Positions 52,996-61,033 of a DNA stretch of 64,000 nucleotides are shown here, piece by piece. The DNA lies in NCBI GenBank assembly GCA_020846655.1, contig JADLDL010000058.1:1-64000 (forward strand), in the 5' to 3' direction. The number at the start of each line of letters is the position of its first letter. The stretch's first letter is position 1. The translations under genes and the position numbers were made by a program. The notes beneath the pieces are model-generated. The model had not been told where the DNA came from and did not search any database. It saw only the letters and a program-made list of their open reading frames with translations. This DNA is from Saprospiraceae bacterium. Its GTDB lineage: Bacteria; Bacteroidota; Bacteroidia; Chitinophagales; Saprospiraceae.

Positions 52996-55900
52996 TCAGA
53001 ACCGGCAATTCAGGCGCAGCATCATGGTGCGCGGAATCGGCACGCTGCCGAAATCATCGCCCCGTACGCGGTCGTTTTGTCCGGCGGAGTTCGTTTCCGG
53101 GTCGAAGCCCTGGTAGTCGTCAAACGAAATCAGGTTGCGGCCCAAGAGGCTGATACTCAGGTTTTCGAAACTGCGTCCCACGCGTCCGAAATTGTACGTC
53201 AGGCCCAATTCCCGCAATTTGATGTACGAGGCATCCTCGATGTGTTCTTCCTGGATGCGTTGGCCAACGATACCGCCGGCTACGGCGGCTACCGAGCCGC
53301 GCGGTACTTCGCCTTTCAGTTCTTGTTCGGCCAGGGGGCCAAAACCGACGTTGTTGGCCGTACTCCGGTTCCAGTTGTAAATTTCAGCGCCCATAAACGC
53401 GTCAAACTGGAAATTGAAACTGAGTTTTTTCCAGCTCAGGGTAGAGGTAAAAGAGCCAATCCAATCCGGGTACGGGTTGCCGAGCACTTTGCGGAGTTCC
53501 TGGGTGCCGGTGGTCAGCGGCTGCCCGCTGGCGTCGCGCATGGGCACAAACACACTGCCGGCGTAGCGGTATACCCGGTCTTTCAGGGCGCCCGTTGGCA
53601 AATTGGCTTCGTTGTAGTTGGCTTCCGTGAACACCAGGCCGCGCTCGGGTTGCACCAGGCCTTGCGTGGTGGTGAGCAGGGAGCCGTCGTCGTTGCGGGC
53701 ATAGTACCGGCCGAAGAACACGCCAAAGGGTTCGCCGTTGAGGGCCGACTGGGCGCCATCGCTGCCGCGCAGGGCCAGCACACCTTCCAGGCCCGACACT
53801 TCGTTGCGGTTGGAGGAAAAGTTCAGGCCCAGGTCCCAGGAGAAATTGCTACCGCGCACCGCTTGGGCTTGCAGCAGTACTTCTACGCCTTTGTTGTTCA
53901 TTTTACCCACGTTCGTGACCAGCGAGGTGCCGCCGATGGAAGGCGGAATCGGCCGGTTGAACAGCAGGTTATCCACGTCTTGGTTGTAAACCGTAATGCT
54001 CAGGCCGATCCGGTTGCGCAGGATCGCCAGGTCGGCGCCCGCTTCGGTTTCGGTCATGACCTCCGGTTGCACGTCGGGGTTGTTCAGGGCCCGGGGTGGC
54101 AAAACAGCCGGCAGGCCGGTGAGCAGCGTGCCGGTAAAGTTGTTGAACCGGTCGTATGCCCCGATGCCTGTGAGGTTGCCGGCTTGGCCATACGAAGCCC
54201 GGAATTTAAGGGTACTCAGGGCATTGGATTTGAACAGACGCGAAGCCACCCAACTCAGGCTGGCTTTGGGGTAAAAATTGGACTGGTTTTCAGTCGAAAA
54301 TGCCGAAGACCCGTCAACGCGGCCCGCCAGGGTCAGGAACACCTGTTCATCCCAGCCAAAGGTTTCCTGTAGGAAATAGCCATTGACCGACAGCTCCGAG
54401 ATCGACTGCACCGGCAGCGAAAACAAGTTGGAGGCTGCCGAGATATTCCGGATCAGCGGGGTCAGGTCGCGGCCTTCCTGGGCAGCAAAATCAGTGCGCA
54501 GGTACTGGTACTGGTAGCCGGCCGTAGTGGTCGAAGTCAGTTTGGCGCCCAGGTTGGTTTCGTAGGTAGCCGTCAGGTCGCTGTTGTACTGTGTGACGTT
54601 GGAATTGGCCACCGCCACATAACCATCGGGAAAAAAGGTAGCGGCTACGCCGGCATACGGCATCCGGGGGTGATACTCATTGCCCTGAAGTCCGTAGTGG
54701 TCGATACCGAACGTGTAATCGACGCGCAAGCCATCGAAGGGGAAGAGTTTCAGGCCGATGTCGGCAATGCTGCGGTTGGTGCGTTGGGTGATGTCAAAGG
54801 TTTCGATGACGGTCAGCGGGTTGACGCGCACCTGTTCCACCTGCTTGAGCGTACCGTCGGCGTTGCGTTCGGTGATGTCCCACACATTATCAATAATGAA
54901 AATGGTGCTCATCGGGCTAAAGAAGTTGTTGCCGTTGGGCATGTCCTTGCTTTTGCTGTTGGTGTAGCTCAGGCCCGTGGTCAGGGTAATCCATTTGTTC
55001 AGCGTTTGGTTGAAACGCATGCGGCCGGTGTACTTCGTGAAATTGGTATTTTTCACGATACCGTCGTTGTTGGTATAGCCCAGCGAGGCAAAATAATTCG
55101 ATTTGTCACTGCCGCCGGTCACGGAGAGGTAACTCTCGGTGCCAAATGCCGATTGGAAAATTTCGTCCTGATAGTCGTAGCGTTTCACGTCGTACTGGTC
55201 GGTCACGAGGATACGGTTGGCGGATCCGGCTTTGGTGTAATTGGCGCCCAAGCCCATCAGTTGGGCCTCGGTCAGGCCGAGGGTCAACAAAACAGTGAGG
55301 CGGTCCTGGGCAGTTTCCAGCCGATCGTTGCCTTTTACCCCGAAGCGTTTTCCGTATTGAGTGAAAAACACTTTTTGGCGCAGTTGGCTCACGCTGGCGC
55401 TGGTGCTAAACTCGAGTGTAGGCCGGCTGGAGCGGCCGCGTTTGGTGAAAATCTGCACCACCCCGTTGGAGGCGCGGGAGCCGTAGAGGGCTGCGGCGGA
55501 GGCACCGTTGAGCACCTCGATGCGCTCGATGTCGTTCGGGTTGATGTCGACCAGGCGGTTTTGGCCGGCCTGGAAACTGGTGGTCATGGCGTCGCCGCTG
55601 AGGTTGATGACGTTTTGCGAAGAGTTGTCCACGATTACCCCGTCGATGATGTACAGAGGGTCGGAGGAGCCCTTGATCGAATTGACGCCCCGCAACTGGA
55701 TCGAAAAACCGCCGGCCGGGTCACCCTGGTTTTGGCTGATTTGTGCGCCGGCTACTTTGCCCGCGAGGGCGCCGAGAGGGTTCACCGTGGCGGCTTTTTC
55801 CAGCGAACGGCCGTCTACCACACCTACATAGTTGCCGAGTTGTTTGCGGGTGGAGGTCGGCGAGTTGCCGGTGACCACCACTTCGTCCAGGTTGAGGATG

Positions 55901-56232
55901 TCGGAGGCCAGGGTCACATTTTCGGTAGCGTTGGCTTTGCCGAGGGCAATCGACACGGTGCGGCGCTCGGTTTGGAAACCAAAATAGCGGATCTCCAGGG
56001 TATAACTCCCCTCTGGCACGCTGCCATTGAGGTCATAAAAGCCCATTTCGTCGGTAAAGGTGGCCTGGCGGGCTTCCACCAGCACCACGGAAACACTGGC
56101 GAGCGGTGCGCCGGTGTCGTCGGTCACGGTGCCCTTGACGGAGTAGTTGACGGCTTGTGCACTTAAAGCCAGGGGTAGCGATACCCATAGCCATAGAGCC
56201 AGGCGCCCCAAAAAGAAAGGAACTTGCTTCAT
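52996..56232 (-). CDS. SusC/RagA-family TonB-dependent receptor
   Basis: Outer-membrane transporter of 1078 residues. A signal peptide (about 1-26) is followed by a CarboxypepD_reg-like beta domain ('KGTVTDDTGAPLASVSVVLV', about 32-115). The plug follows ('GVVDGRSLEKAATVNPLGAL', 'IQLRGVNSIKGSSDPLYIID', 'IERIEVLNGASAAALYGSRA'), then a 22-strand barrel ending in Phe ('MMLRLNCRF'). The SusC signature LYGSRASNG is present. The SusD partner is next. The pair is divergent from the GMC oxidoreductase operon, so its substrate may be a sugar or glycoside (inference). Confidence 0.95.
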   Translation of the reverse strand: MKQVPFFLGRLALWLWVSLPLALSAQAVNYSVKGTVTDDTGAPLASVSVVLVEARQATFTDEMGFYDLNGSVPEGSYTLEIRYFGFQTERRTVSIALGKANATENVTLASDILNLDEVVVTGNSPTSTRKQLGNYVGVVDGRSLEKAATVNPLGALAGKVAGAQISQNQGDPAGGFSIQLRGVNSIKGSSDPLYIIDGVIVDNSSQNVINLSGDAMTTSFQAGQNRLVDINPNDIERIEVLNGASAAALYGSRASNGVVQIFTKRGRSSRPTLEFSTSASVSQLRQKVFFTQYGKRFGVKGNDRLETAQDRLTVLLTLGLTEAQLMGLGANYTKAGSANRILVTDQYDVKRYDYQDEIFQSAFGTESYLSVTGGSDKSNYFASLGYTNNDGIVKNTNFTKYTGRMRFNQTLNKWITLTTGLSYTNSKSKDMPNGNNFFSPMSTIFIIDNVWDITERNADGTLKQVEQVRVNPLTVIETFDITQRTNRSIADIGLKLFPFDGLRVDYTFGIDHYGLQGNEYHPRMPYAGVAATFFPDGYVAVANSNVTQYNSDLTATYETNLGAKLTSTTTAGYQYQYLRTDFAAQEGRDLTPLIRNISAASNLFSLPVQSISELSVNGYFLQETFGWDEQVFLTLAGRVDGSSAFSTENQSNFYPKASLSWVASRLFKSNALSTLKFRASYGQAGNLTGIGAYDRFNNFTGTLLTGLPAVLPPRALNNPDVQPEVMTETEAGADLAILRNRIGLSITVYNQDVDNLLFNRPIPPSIGGTSLVTNVGKMNNKGVEVLLQAQAVRGSNFSWDLGLNFSSNRNEVSGLEGVLALRGSDGAQSALNGEPFGVFFGRYYARNDDGSLLTTTQGLVQPERGLVFTEANYNEANLPTGALKDRVYRYAGSVFVPMRDASGQPLTTGTQELRKVLGNPYPDWIGSFTSTLSWKKLSFNFQFDAFMGAEIYNWNRSTANNVGFGPLAEQELKGEVPRGSVAAVAGGIVGQRIQEEHIEDASYIKLRELGLTYNFGRVGRSFENLSISLLGRNLISFDDYQGFDPETNSAGQNDRVRGDDFGSVPIPRTMMLRLNCRF

Positions 56233-56323
56233 ACGATATTCATTAGTTAGGTGAAAAAAACGGATTCAAGCAATCGATTAAAAACAAATATTGGATGATG
56301 GGGGAAATTTCAAAATTTATAGG

Positions 56324-56331
56324 CAAACCTA
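56324..56331 (-). promoter_or_regulatory. Putative -7 box TAGGTTTG (minus strand) for susCD
   Basis: CAAACCTA on the plus strand matches TAnnTTTG on the minus strand, 91 bases before the SusC ATG, in an AT-rich divergent region. Confidence 0.45.
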
Positions 56332-56419
56332 AAATAATATTTTAAGATTTTGTTCCTCTTCCAATGTTCGCCTTTTCCTACCTTCCCGTCCTAATTTTTA
56401 GCCCAATTTCTGTTCTGTT

Positions 56420-58168
56420 ATGCCCGATGTATACTTTCAGCCCGCCGCCAAAACTTACGATGCCATTATTATTGGTTCCGGCGCCGGCGGCGGTATGGCC
56501 GCCCACGAATTGACCAAAGCCGGCGCCAAGGTGCTGCTGCTCGAAGCCGGCCAGCACTACGACCCGGCCGACCCCAAATACATCACCCAGTTGAAATGGC
56601 CCTGGCAGTCGCCCCGGCGCGGCGCCAGTACCCGCTACCGGCCCTTCGGCGATTTCGACGCGGCCTATGGCGGCTGGGACATCGAAGGCGAGCCCTACAC
56701 CACCAAAAATGGCACGCAGTTTCGCTGGTTCCGCTCCCGCATGCTCGGCGGCCGCACCAACCATTGGGGCCGGATTTCCCTGCGTTTCGGGCCCGACGAT
56801 TTCAAACGCCGCAGCATCGACGGCCTGGGCGCCGACTGGCCCATTGGCTACGAAGACGTAGCGCCGTTTTACGACGAGACCGACCGCATGCTCGGGGTGT
56901 TTGGCACCAACGAAGGCCTGCGCAACGACCCCGACGGCATTTTCCTGCCGGCTCCCAAACCGCGCTTGCACGAACACCTGATCAAAAAAGCCAACAAAAA
57001 CCTGGGTATCACGACCATCCCTTCGCGACTCAGTATTTTGACCAAAAAAATAAACGACGAGCGCGGCGAGTGTTTTTACTGCCAGCAATGCAGCCGTGCC
57101 TGCGTGGCCTACGCCGATTTTTCGTCGTCCTCCTGCCTCGTCAAACCCGCCGGCAAAACCGGCAACCTCGATGTGATCTATTTCGCCATGGCCCGCGAAA
57201 TCCTCACCGATCCCAAAACCGGCCTCTGCACCGGCGTGTCGTACATCGACGCCCGGACCCTCGAAGAGGTGAGCGTGCGCGGCAACATCGTGATCCTGGC
57301 CGCCAGCGCTTGCGAATCGGCCCGACTGCTGCTCAACTCCAAATCGGCGCGCTTCCCCGAAGGCCTGGCCAACTCCTCGGGCGTGGTCGGCAAATACTTG
57401 CACGATTCCACCGGCGCCTCTCGTTCAGCGGTGCTGCCCATGCTCTTCGACCGCAAACGCTACAACGAAGACGGCGTGGGCGGCATGCACGTATACTCCC
57501 CCTGGTGGCTCGACAACAAAAAACTCGATTTCCCACGCGGCTACCACATCGAATACTGGGGCGGCATGGGGATGCCCGCCTATGGTTTTGGCTGGGGTAT
57601 CGAAAAAATGAACGGCATGTTTCCTGACCGCAACGGCGCCAAACGCGAAGCCGGCGGCTACGGCGCTGCCCTCAAAGACGACTACCGCCGCTTCTACGGC
57701 GCCTATATCGGCATGGCCGGCCGAGGCGAGGCTGTGGCCCGGGAAGATAACTATTGCGAAATCGACCCCGAAAAAGTGGATAAATTCGGCATCCCGGTGC
57801 TGCGTTTCCACTACAAATGGTCGGACCACGAGCGCCTGCAAGCCAAACATATGCACGAAACGTTCGACCGGATCATCATGGAAATGGGCGGCATTCCGCT
57901 CAGCGACAAACCCGGCCCCGACAGCGACTACGGACTCAATGCCCCCGGCGAAATCATCCACGAAGTGGGTACCATCCGGATGGGCAACGACCCCAAAACC
58001 TCGGCGCTCAACCGCTGGCAACAAGCCCACGACGTCAAAAACCTGTTCGTAGTGGACGGCGCCCCCTTCCCCAGCCAGGGCGACAAAAACTGCACCTGGA
58101 CCATCCTAGCGCTGTCCATGCGCGCCTCGCGCTATATCGTCGAGCAGCGCAACGCCGGCAAACTTTGA
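56420..58168 (+). CDS. GMC oxidoreductase with iron-sulphur-type cysteine motif (glucoside 3-dehydrogenase-like)
   Basis: FAD enzyme of 582 residues. The FAD dinucleotide motif is 'IIGSGAGGGMAAHELTKAG' (about 13-31), and the substrate domain ends in the catalytic region H514 ('IIHEVGTIRMG') and N557 ('GDKNCTWTI'). Unlike ordinary GMC enzymes it has a cysteine cluster: C218-x2-C221-x2-C224-x3-C228 and C239. Such a cluster with a small Tat subunit is known from FAD glucoside 3-dehydrogenases, which oxidise the C3 hydroxyl of sugars. The next gene encodes that kind of small subunit. It has no signal peptide, so export would be piggy-back through the partner. The exact substrate is unknown. Confidence 0.88.
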   Translation: MPDVYFQPAAKTYDAIIIGSGAGGGMAAHELTKAGAKVLLLEAGQHYDPADPKYITQLKWPWQSPRRGASTRYRPFGDFDAAYGGWDIEGEPYTTKNGTQFRWFRSRMLGGRTNHWGRISLRFGPDDFKRRSIDGLGADWPIGYEDVAPFYDETDRMLGVFGTNEGLRNDPDGIFLPAPKPRLHEHLIKKANKNLGITTIPSRLSILTKKINDERGECFYCQQCSRACVAYADFSSSSCLVKPAGKTGNLDVIYFAMAREILTDPKTGLCTGVSYIDARTLEEVSVRGNIVILAASACESARLLLNSKSARFPEGLANSSGVVGKYLHDSTGASRSAVLPMLFDRKRYNEDGVGGMHVYSPWWLDNKKLDFPRGYHIEYWGGMGMPAYGFGWGIEKMNGMFPDRNGAKREAGGYGAALKDDYRRFYGAYIGMAGRGEAVAREDNYCEIDPEKVDKFGIPVLRFHYKWSDHERLQAKHMHETFDRIIMEMGGIPLSDKPGPDSDYGLNAPGEIIHEVGTIRMGNDPKTSALNRWQQAHDVKNLFVVDGAPFPSQGDKNCTWTILALSMRASRYIVEQRNAGKL

Positions 58169-58169
58169 T

Positions 58170-58225
58170 GGTTAGAAGGTTGGAAGGTTAGAGGGTTGGA
58201 GGGTTAGAAGGTTGGGGAGTTGGGG
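58170..58225 (+). repeat. Seven-copy octamer array GGTTRGRR
   Basis: Seven contiguous octamers (GGTTAGAA, GGTTGGAA, GGTTAGAG, GGTTGGAG, GGTTAGAA, GGTTGGGG, AGTTGGGG) alternate A and G at the fifth base. The array starts two bases after the oxidoreductase stop and ends 38 bases before the ATG of its small subunit, i.e. inside the operon. Confidence 0.9.
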
Positions 58226-58263
58226 AAAATTATTGTTAAACGCTTTTTTATCCATTTTTCAAG

Positions 58264-58908
58264 ATGAAACGTCGCGATGCACTCAAAGGAATAGGCCTCA
58301 CCACGCTCGGATTGGCAGGCCTGAGCCCGCAAATAAAAGCCGCCGAGGTATTGGACCCGGTGGCCGATCTGGCTCCTGTGGCGGAGCCCGACAAGAAAAA
58401 AGAGCCCTGGGAACCCTATGGCCGTACGGAGGGCGAACTGGAGCGCGATGCGAAACTGTTCAAAGAGCAGTTTTTCAACAAACACGAACTGAAAACCATT
58501 GGGGTATTGGTGGACATTATCATCCCCAAAGACGCCCATTCGGGCAGCGCTACCGAAGCGGGTGTGCCGGCTTTTATAGAGTTTATGGCCAAAGACCAGC
58601 CCAATCTGCAAACGCCCCTGCGCGGCGGACTGGTCTGGATCGACGCGCAAGCCAAACGCCGTTTTGAAAAAACCTTCATCGACAGTACGCCGGCGCAGCA
58701 ACTCGAAATCGTGGAGGACATCGCCTACACCGAGCGCAAAAAAAATGGGATGAGCCAGGGTGTCGCCTTTTTCAGCCTGCTGCGCAACCTCACCGCCTCC
58801 GGCTTCTGGACCAGTCAAATGGGTATCGCCGACCTGGGCTACCAGGGCAACGTGCCCAACAAATGGGACGGCGTGCCGGACGAGGTGCTGAAACAATACG
58901 GCCTTTAA
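58264..58908 (+). CDS. Gluconate 2-dehydrogenase subunit 3 family protein (Tat-exported)
   Basis: Small partner subunit of 214 residues for the upstream GMC oxidoreductase. The N-terminus 'MKRRDALKGIGLTTLGLAGL' is a twin-arginine signal (RRDALK). The GDH subunit 3 domain follows: 'TIGVLVDIIIPKDAHSGSAT', 'GVPAFIEFMAKDQPNLQTPL', 'FFSLLRNLTASGFWTSQMG'. In related enzymes this subunit carries the folded flavoprotein to the periplasm. It is 95 bp downstream of the GMC gene, with the octamer array in the gap. No cytochrome electron acceptor is in the cluster. Confidence 0.92.
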   Translation: MKRRDALKGIGLTTLGLAGLSPQIKAAEVLDPVADLAPVAEPDKKKEPWEPYGRTEGELERDAKLFKEQFFNKHELKTIGVLVDIIIPKDAHSGSATEAGVPAFIEFMAKDQPNLQTPLRGGLVWIDAQAKRRFEKTFIDSTPAQQLEIVEDIAYTERKKNGMSQGVAFFSLLRNLTASGFWTSQMGIADLGYQGNVPNKWDGVPDEVLKQYGL

Positions 58909-58938
58909 ACGCTGCAAAAATCGAGCAACACCAAACCC

Positions 58939-60009
58939 ATGAAAACGATACTCTTGCTCGCCGGCATCACTGTGCTGGCCTGTGGGCCGGGCGCCAGGCC
59001 ACAGCCGCCGGCAAACGCCAGCCGCGATTCGCTTGCCCGGCTGTCCGACGCGCAACCCGCTGCCGATACAGTGGCGTGCTGCGAATATTTCAATGTCGCC
59101 TGGGCGGAGGCCGACAGCATGGAGGCCCGACTACCCCCGCTCGCCGGCATGGAAGACGAGCAACGCGAGAGTGTGGCCAGAGCCCTTAAAAATTTCAAGG
59201 CCAAGCGCGCCGAAATCCGCCGCCACGAGGCCCTGCGCCGCCGCTTCGGGTTTCCGGAATCCTGCATTTTTTTTGAGTATGCGCTACTGAAAAGCGACCG
59301 TCTGCGCGCCATCGCCATTGTGGTGGAAAATGCCCGCTTTACCGTGGACCTCGACGAATTCTACACCTGCCCGGCCGAGTCCACCGGCCACGGTTTTGTG
59401 TGCGGCGCCATCCGCTACGTGCTGCTCGATCCGCAGCAAAACACGGTGCTGGACACCCTGCCCGATCTCCGGTGTGAAGAATACCGGTCACCCTGGTGCC
59501 ACGAACTACCGTTCTCCATCTGCCAGGGCTACACCTACCGCTCCAATGGCGACCACGAGCGCGAAGGCCTGGCCCGCATCCTGACGTTTTCCGATTTTGA
59601 CCGCGACGGCCTGGCAGCGGAGTTTCCGCTCTTCGAATACGGGGGTTCCTGTGGTTTCAACGCCGCTGTTCTGGTGGGCTACGACGCCCGACAAGACGCT
59701 CTCCGCCCGCTTTCCTTCTCCTTTGCCGCTGCAGAAGAAGACTGGGAAAATCGCCGCAAGGGCCAGGATTCGACATACCAGGCGGTGTACGACTGGCTGC
59801 CCAATCCGCCGCTCCGGGCCCTGCTGCAACAAGACACCCTGCGTTACTTTTTCTCCATCGGCCACGGCTCGGAAATTGCGGAATTGTATACCATCTGGTT
59901 TGAGCGCAGCGCCCGCGAATACCGGGGGACGCTGCGGATCGTGTCGGCCGACTCGCTTTTTGCGGGCACAGTGCCGTTTTTCGGCACGGGCGGCGGGCAC
60001 GGCTACTAA
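58939..60009 (+). CDS. Predicted lipoprotein of unknown function
   Basis: Predicted lipoprotein of 356 residues. The lipobox is 'TVLAC' (Cys 15), followed by a Pro/Ala-rich linker. The body has about twelve cysteines including pairs ('VACCEYFNVAW', 'YTCPAESTGHGFVCGAIRY') and an acidic metal-like loop 'FDRDGLAAEF'. No known family is recognised. It may belong to the oxidoreductase operon because it follows the small subunit by 30 bp. The TAA stop begins a perfect palindrome. Confidence 0.7.
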   Translation: MKTILLLAGITVLACGPGARPQPPANASRDSLARLSDAQPAADTVACCEYFNVAWAEADSMEARLPPLAGMEDEQRESVARALKNFKAKRAEIRRHEALRRRFGFPESCIFFEYALLKSDRLRAIAIVVENARFTVDLDEFYTCPAESTGHGFVCGAIRYVLLDPQQNTVLDTLPDLRCEEYRSPWCHELPFSICQGYTYRSNGDHEREGLARILTFSDFDRDGLAAEFPLFEYGGSCGFNAAVLVGYDARQDALRPLSFSFAAAEEDWENRRKGQDSTYQAVYDWLPNPPLRALLQQDTLRYFFSIGHGSEIAELYTIWFERSAREYRGTLRIVSADSLFAGTVPFFGTGGGHGY

Positions 60010-60061
60010 GCGCAGCCTCCGCCCTTCTCGGTGGGAGAGGGGCGGAGGCTGCGCTTATTTT
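60007..60061. terminator. Perfect 18-bp stem terminator that includes the stop codon
   Basis: TAAGCGCAGCCTCCGCCC (60007-60024) and its exact reverse complement (60040-60057) flank a 15-base loop. TTTT follows. The TAA at 60007 is the lipoprotein stop. It separates the lipoprotein from the convergent lspA gene. Confidence 0.9.
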
Positions 60062-60127
60062 ACCATCAAGTTGTTGTGAAAAGAGCCAGCGCTCTCTATT
60101 TGGGCGCTCGCGACGCGAAAGCCCGGC

Positions 60128-60946
60128 TTAAATTTCTTTGTCCTCCGGGCGCTGTTCCGGCTGTTCCCCGGTTTCCGGCGCATCTGGGTCCGGGGTTTCC
60201 GGAGCGGTGCTGTTGCTATCCGTGTTTTCCCAGGTTTCGTATTCCGCTACCTGTTCGGCAATTTCTTCGCCTTCCTGCTCGGCCACCTCGGCCAGGGGAT
60301 CTGTGGGACCCTCGGGTTCGGGCTGTGCCAGACCGTCGCGGAAAAAGCGGCGCTGGAAGAACAGAATACTCAGAACGCCACAAGTGATGGCAGCGTCGGC
60401 GATGTTAAAAATTGGGCTAAAAAACAGATAATCTTCTCCGCCAATGAGGGGTACCCAGTCCGGCATTTCCACCCAGGAAATCGGGAAATAGAGCATATCG
60501 ACCACCTTGCCGTGCAGGAAGGTGCCATAGCCTTCGCCGAACGCCGTGAGTTGGGCGGGGATGCAGTCGTGATAGGGCGATTCGGAAAAAATAAGGCCGT
60601 AAAACGCGCTGTCGATAATATTGCCGAGGGCGCCGGCGGTGATGAGGCCCACGCTGTACACAAACCCGGCCGGTGCATCGCTGCGCAGCAGCAGGCGGAT
60701 GTACCAGATGAGGCCCGCGACCATCAGGATCCGGAACAGGCTGAGCAGGAGTTTGCCGTATTCCCAACCAAAGGTGATACCGAAGGCCATGCCTTCGTTT
60801 TCGACAAAATGCAGGCGCGCCCAGTCGAGCCCCAGCATGGGCAGGTCCTGGTTGTAACAAAAATGAGTTTTGATATAAAACTTAAGTGCCTGATCGATGA
60901 ACAAGACCAGGGCAACAACAAAGAATACAAGATACGAGCGTTTCAA
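60128..60946 (-). CDS. lspA: Signal peptidase II with long acidic C-terminal tail
   Basis: Lipoprotein signal peptidase; from the TTG at 60946 it has 272 residues. Conserved sites are 'IDQALKFYIKT', 'ENEGMAFGI', 'GALGNIIDSAFYG' and 'FNIADAAITCGV', the two catalytic Asp being in the last two. An insert of about 30 residues lies between them ('PAQLTAFGEGYGTFLHGKVV' leads to the conserved DML). The final 70 residues are an acidic tail ('AEVAEQEGEEIAEQVAEY', 'DPDAPETGEQPEQRPEDKEI') not found in typical LspA (about 160 residues). The frame extends to 61030; the start at L29 (KRSYLVFF) is inferred from family N-termini. Confidence 0.9.
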   Translation of the reverse strand: MKRSYLVFFVVALVLFIDQALKFYIKTHFCYNQDLPMLGLDWARLHFVENEGMAFGITFGWEYGKLLLSLFRILMVAGLIWYIRLLLRSDAPAGFVYSVGLITAGALGNIIDSAFYGLIFSESPYHDCIPAQLTAFGEGYGTFLHGKVVDMLYFPISWVEMPDWVPLIGGEDYLFFSPIFNIADAAITCGVLSILFFQRRFFRDGLAQPEPEGPTDPLAEVAEQEGEEIAEQVAEYETWENTDSNSTAPETPDPDAPETGEQPEQRPEDKEI

Positions 60947-61033
60947 CGGCGCGTGGTTTTTGTGCGTGAAAGACCCTATACGGGCAAAGGAGTGCAAAGA
61001 AACAACGAATTTGGCGGGTTCGGGCAACAAAAT

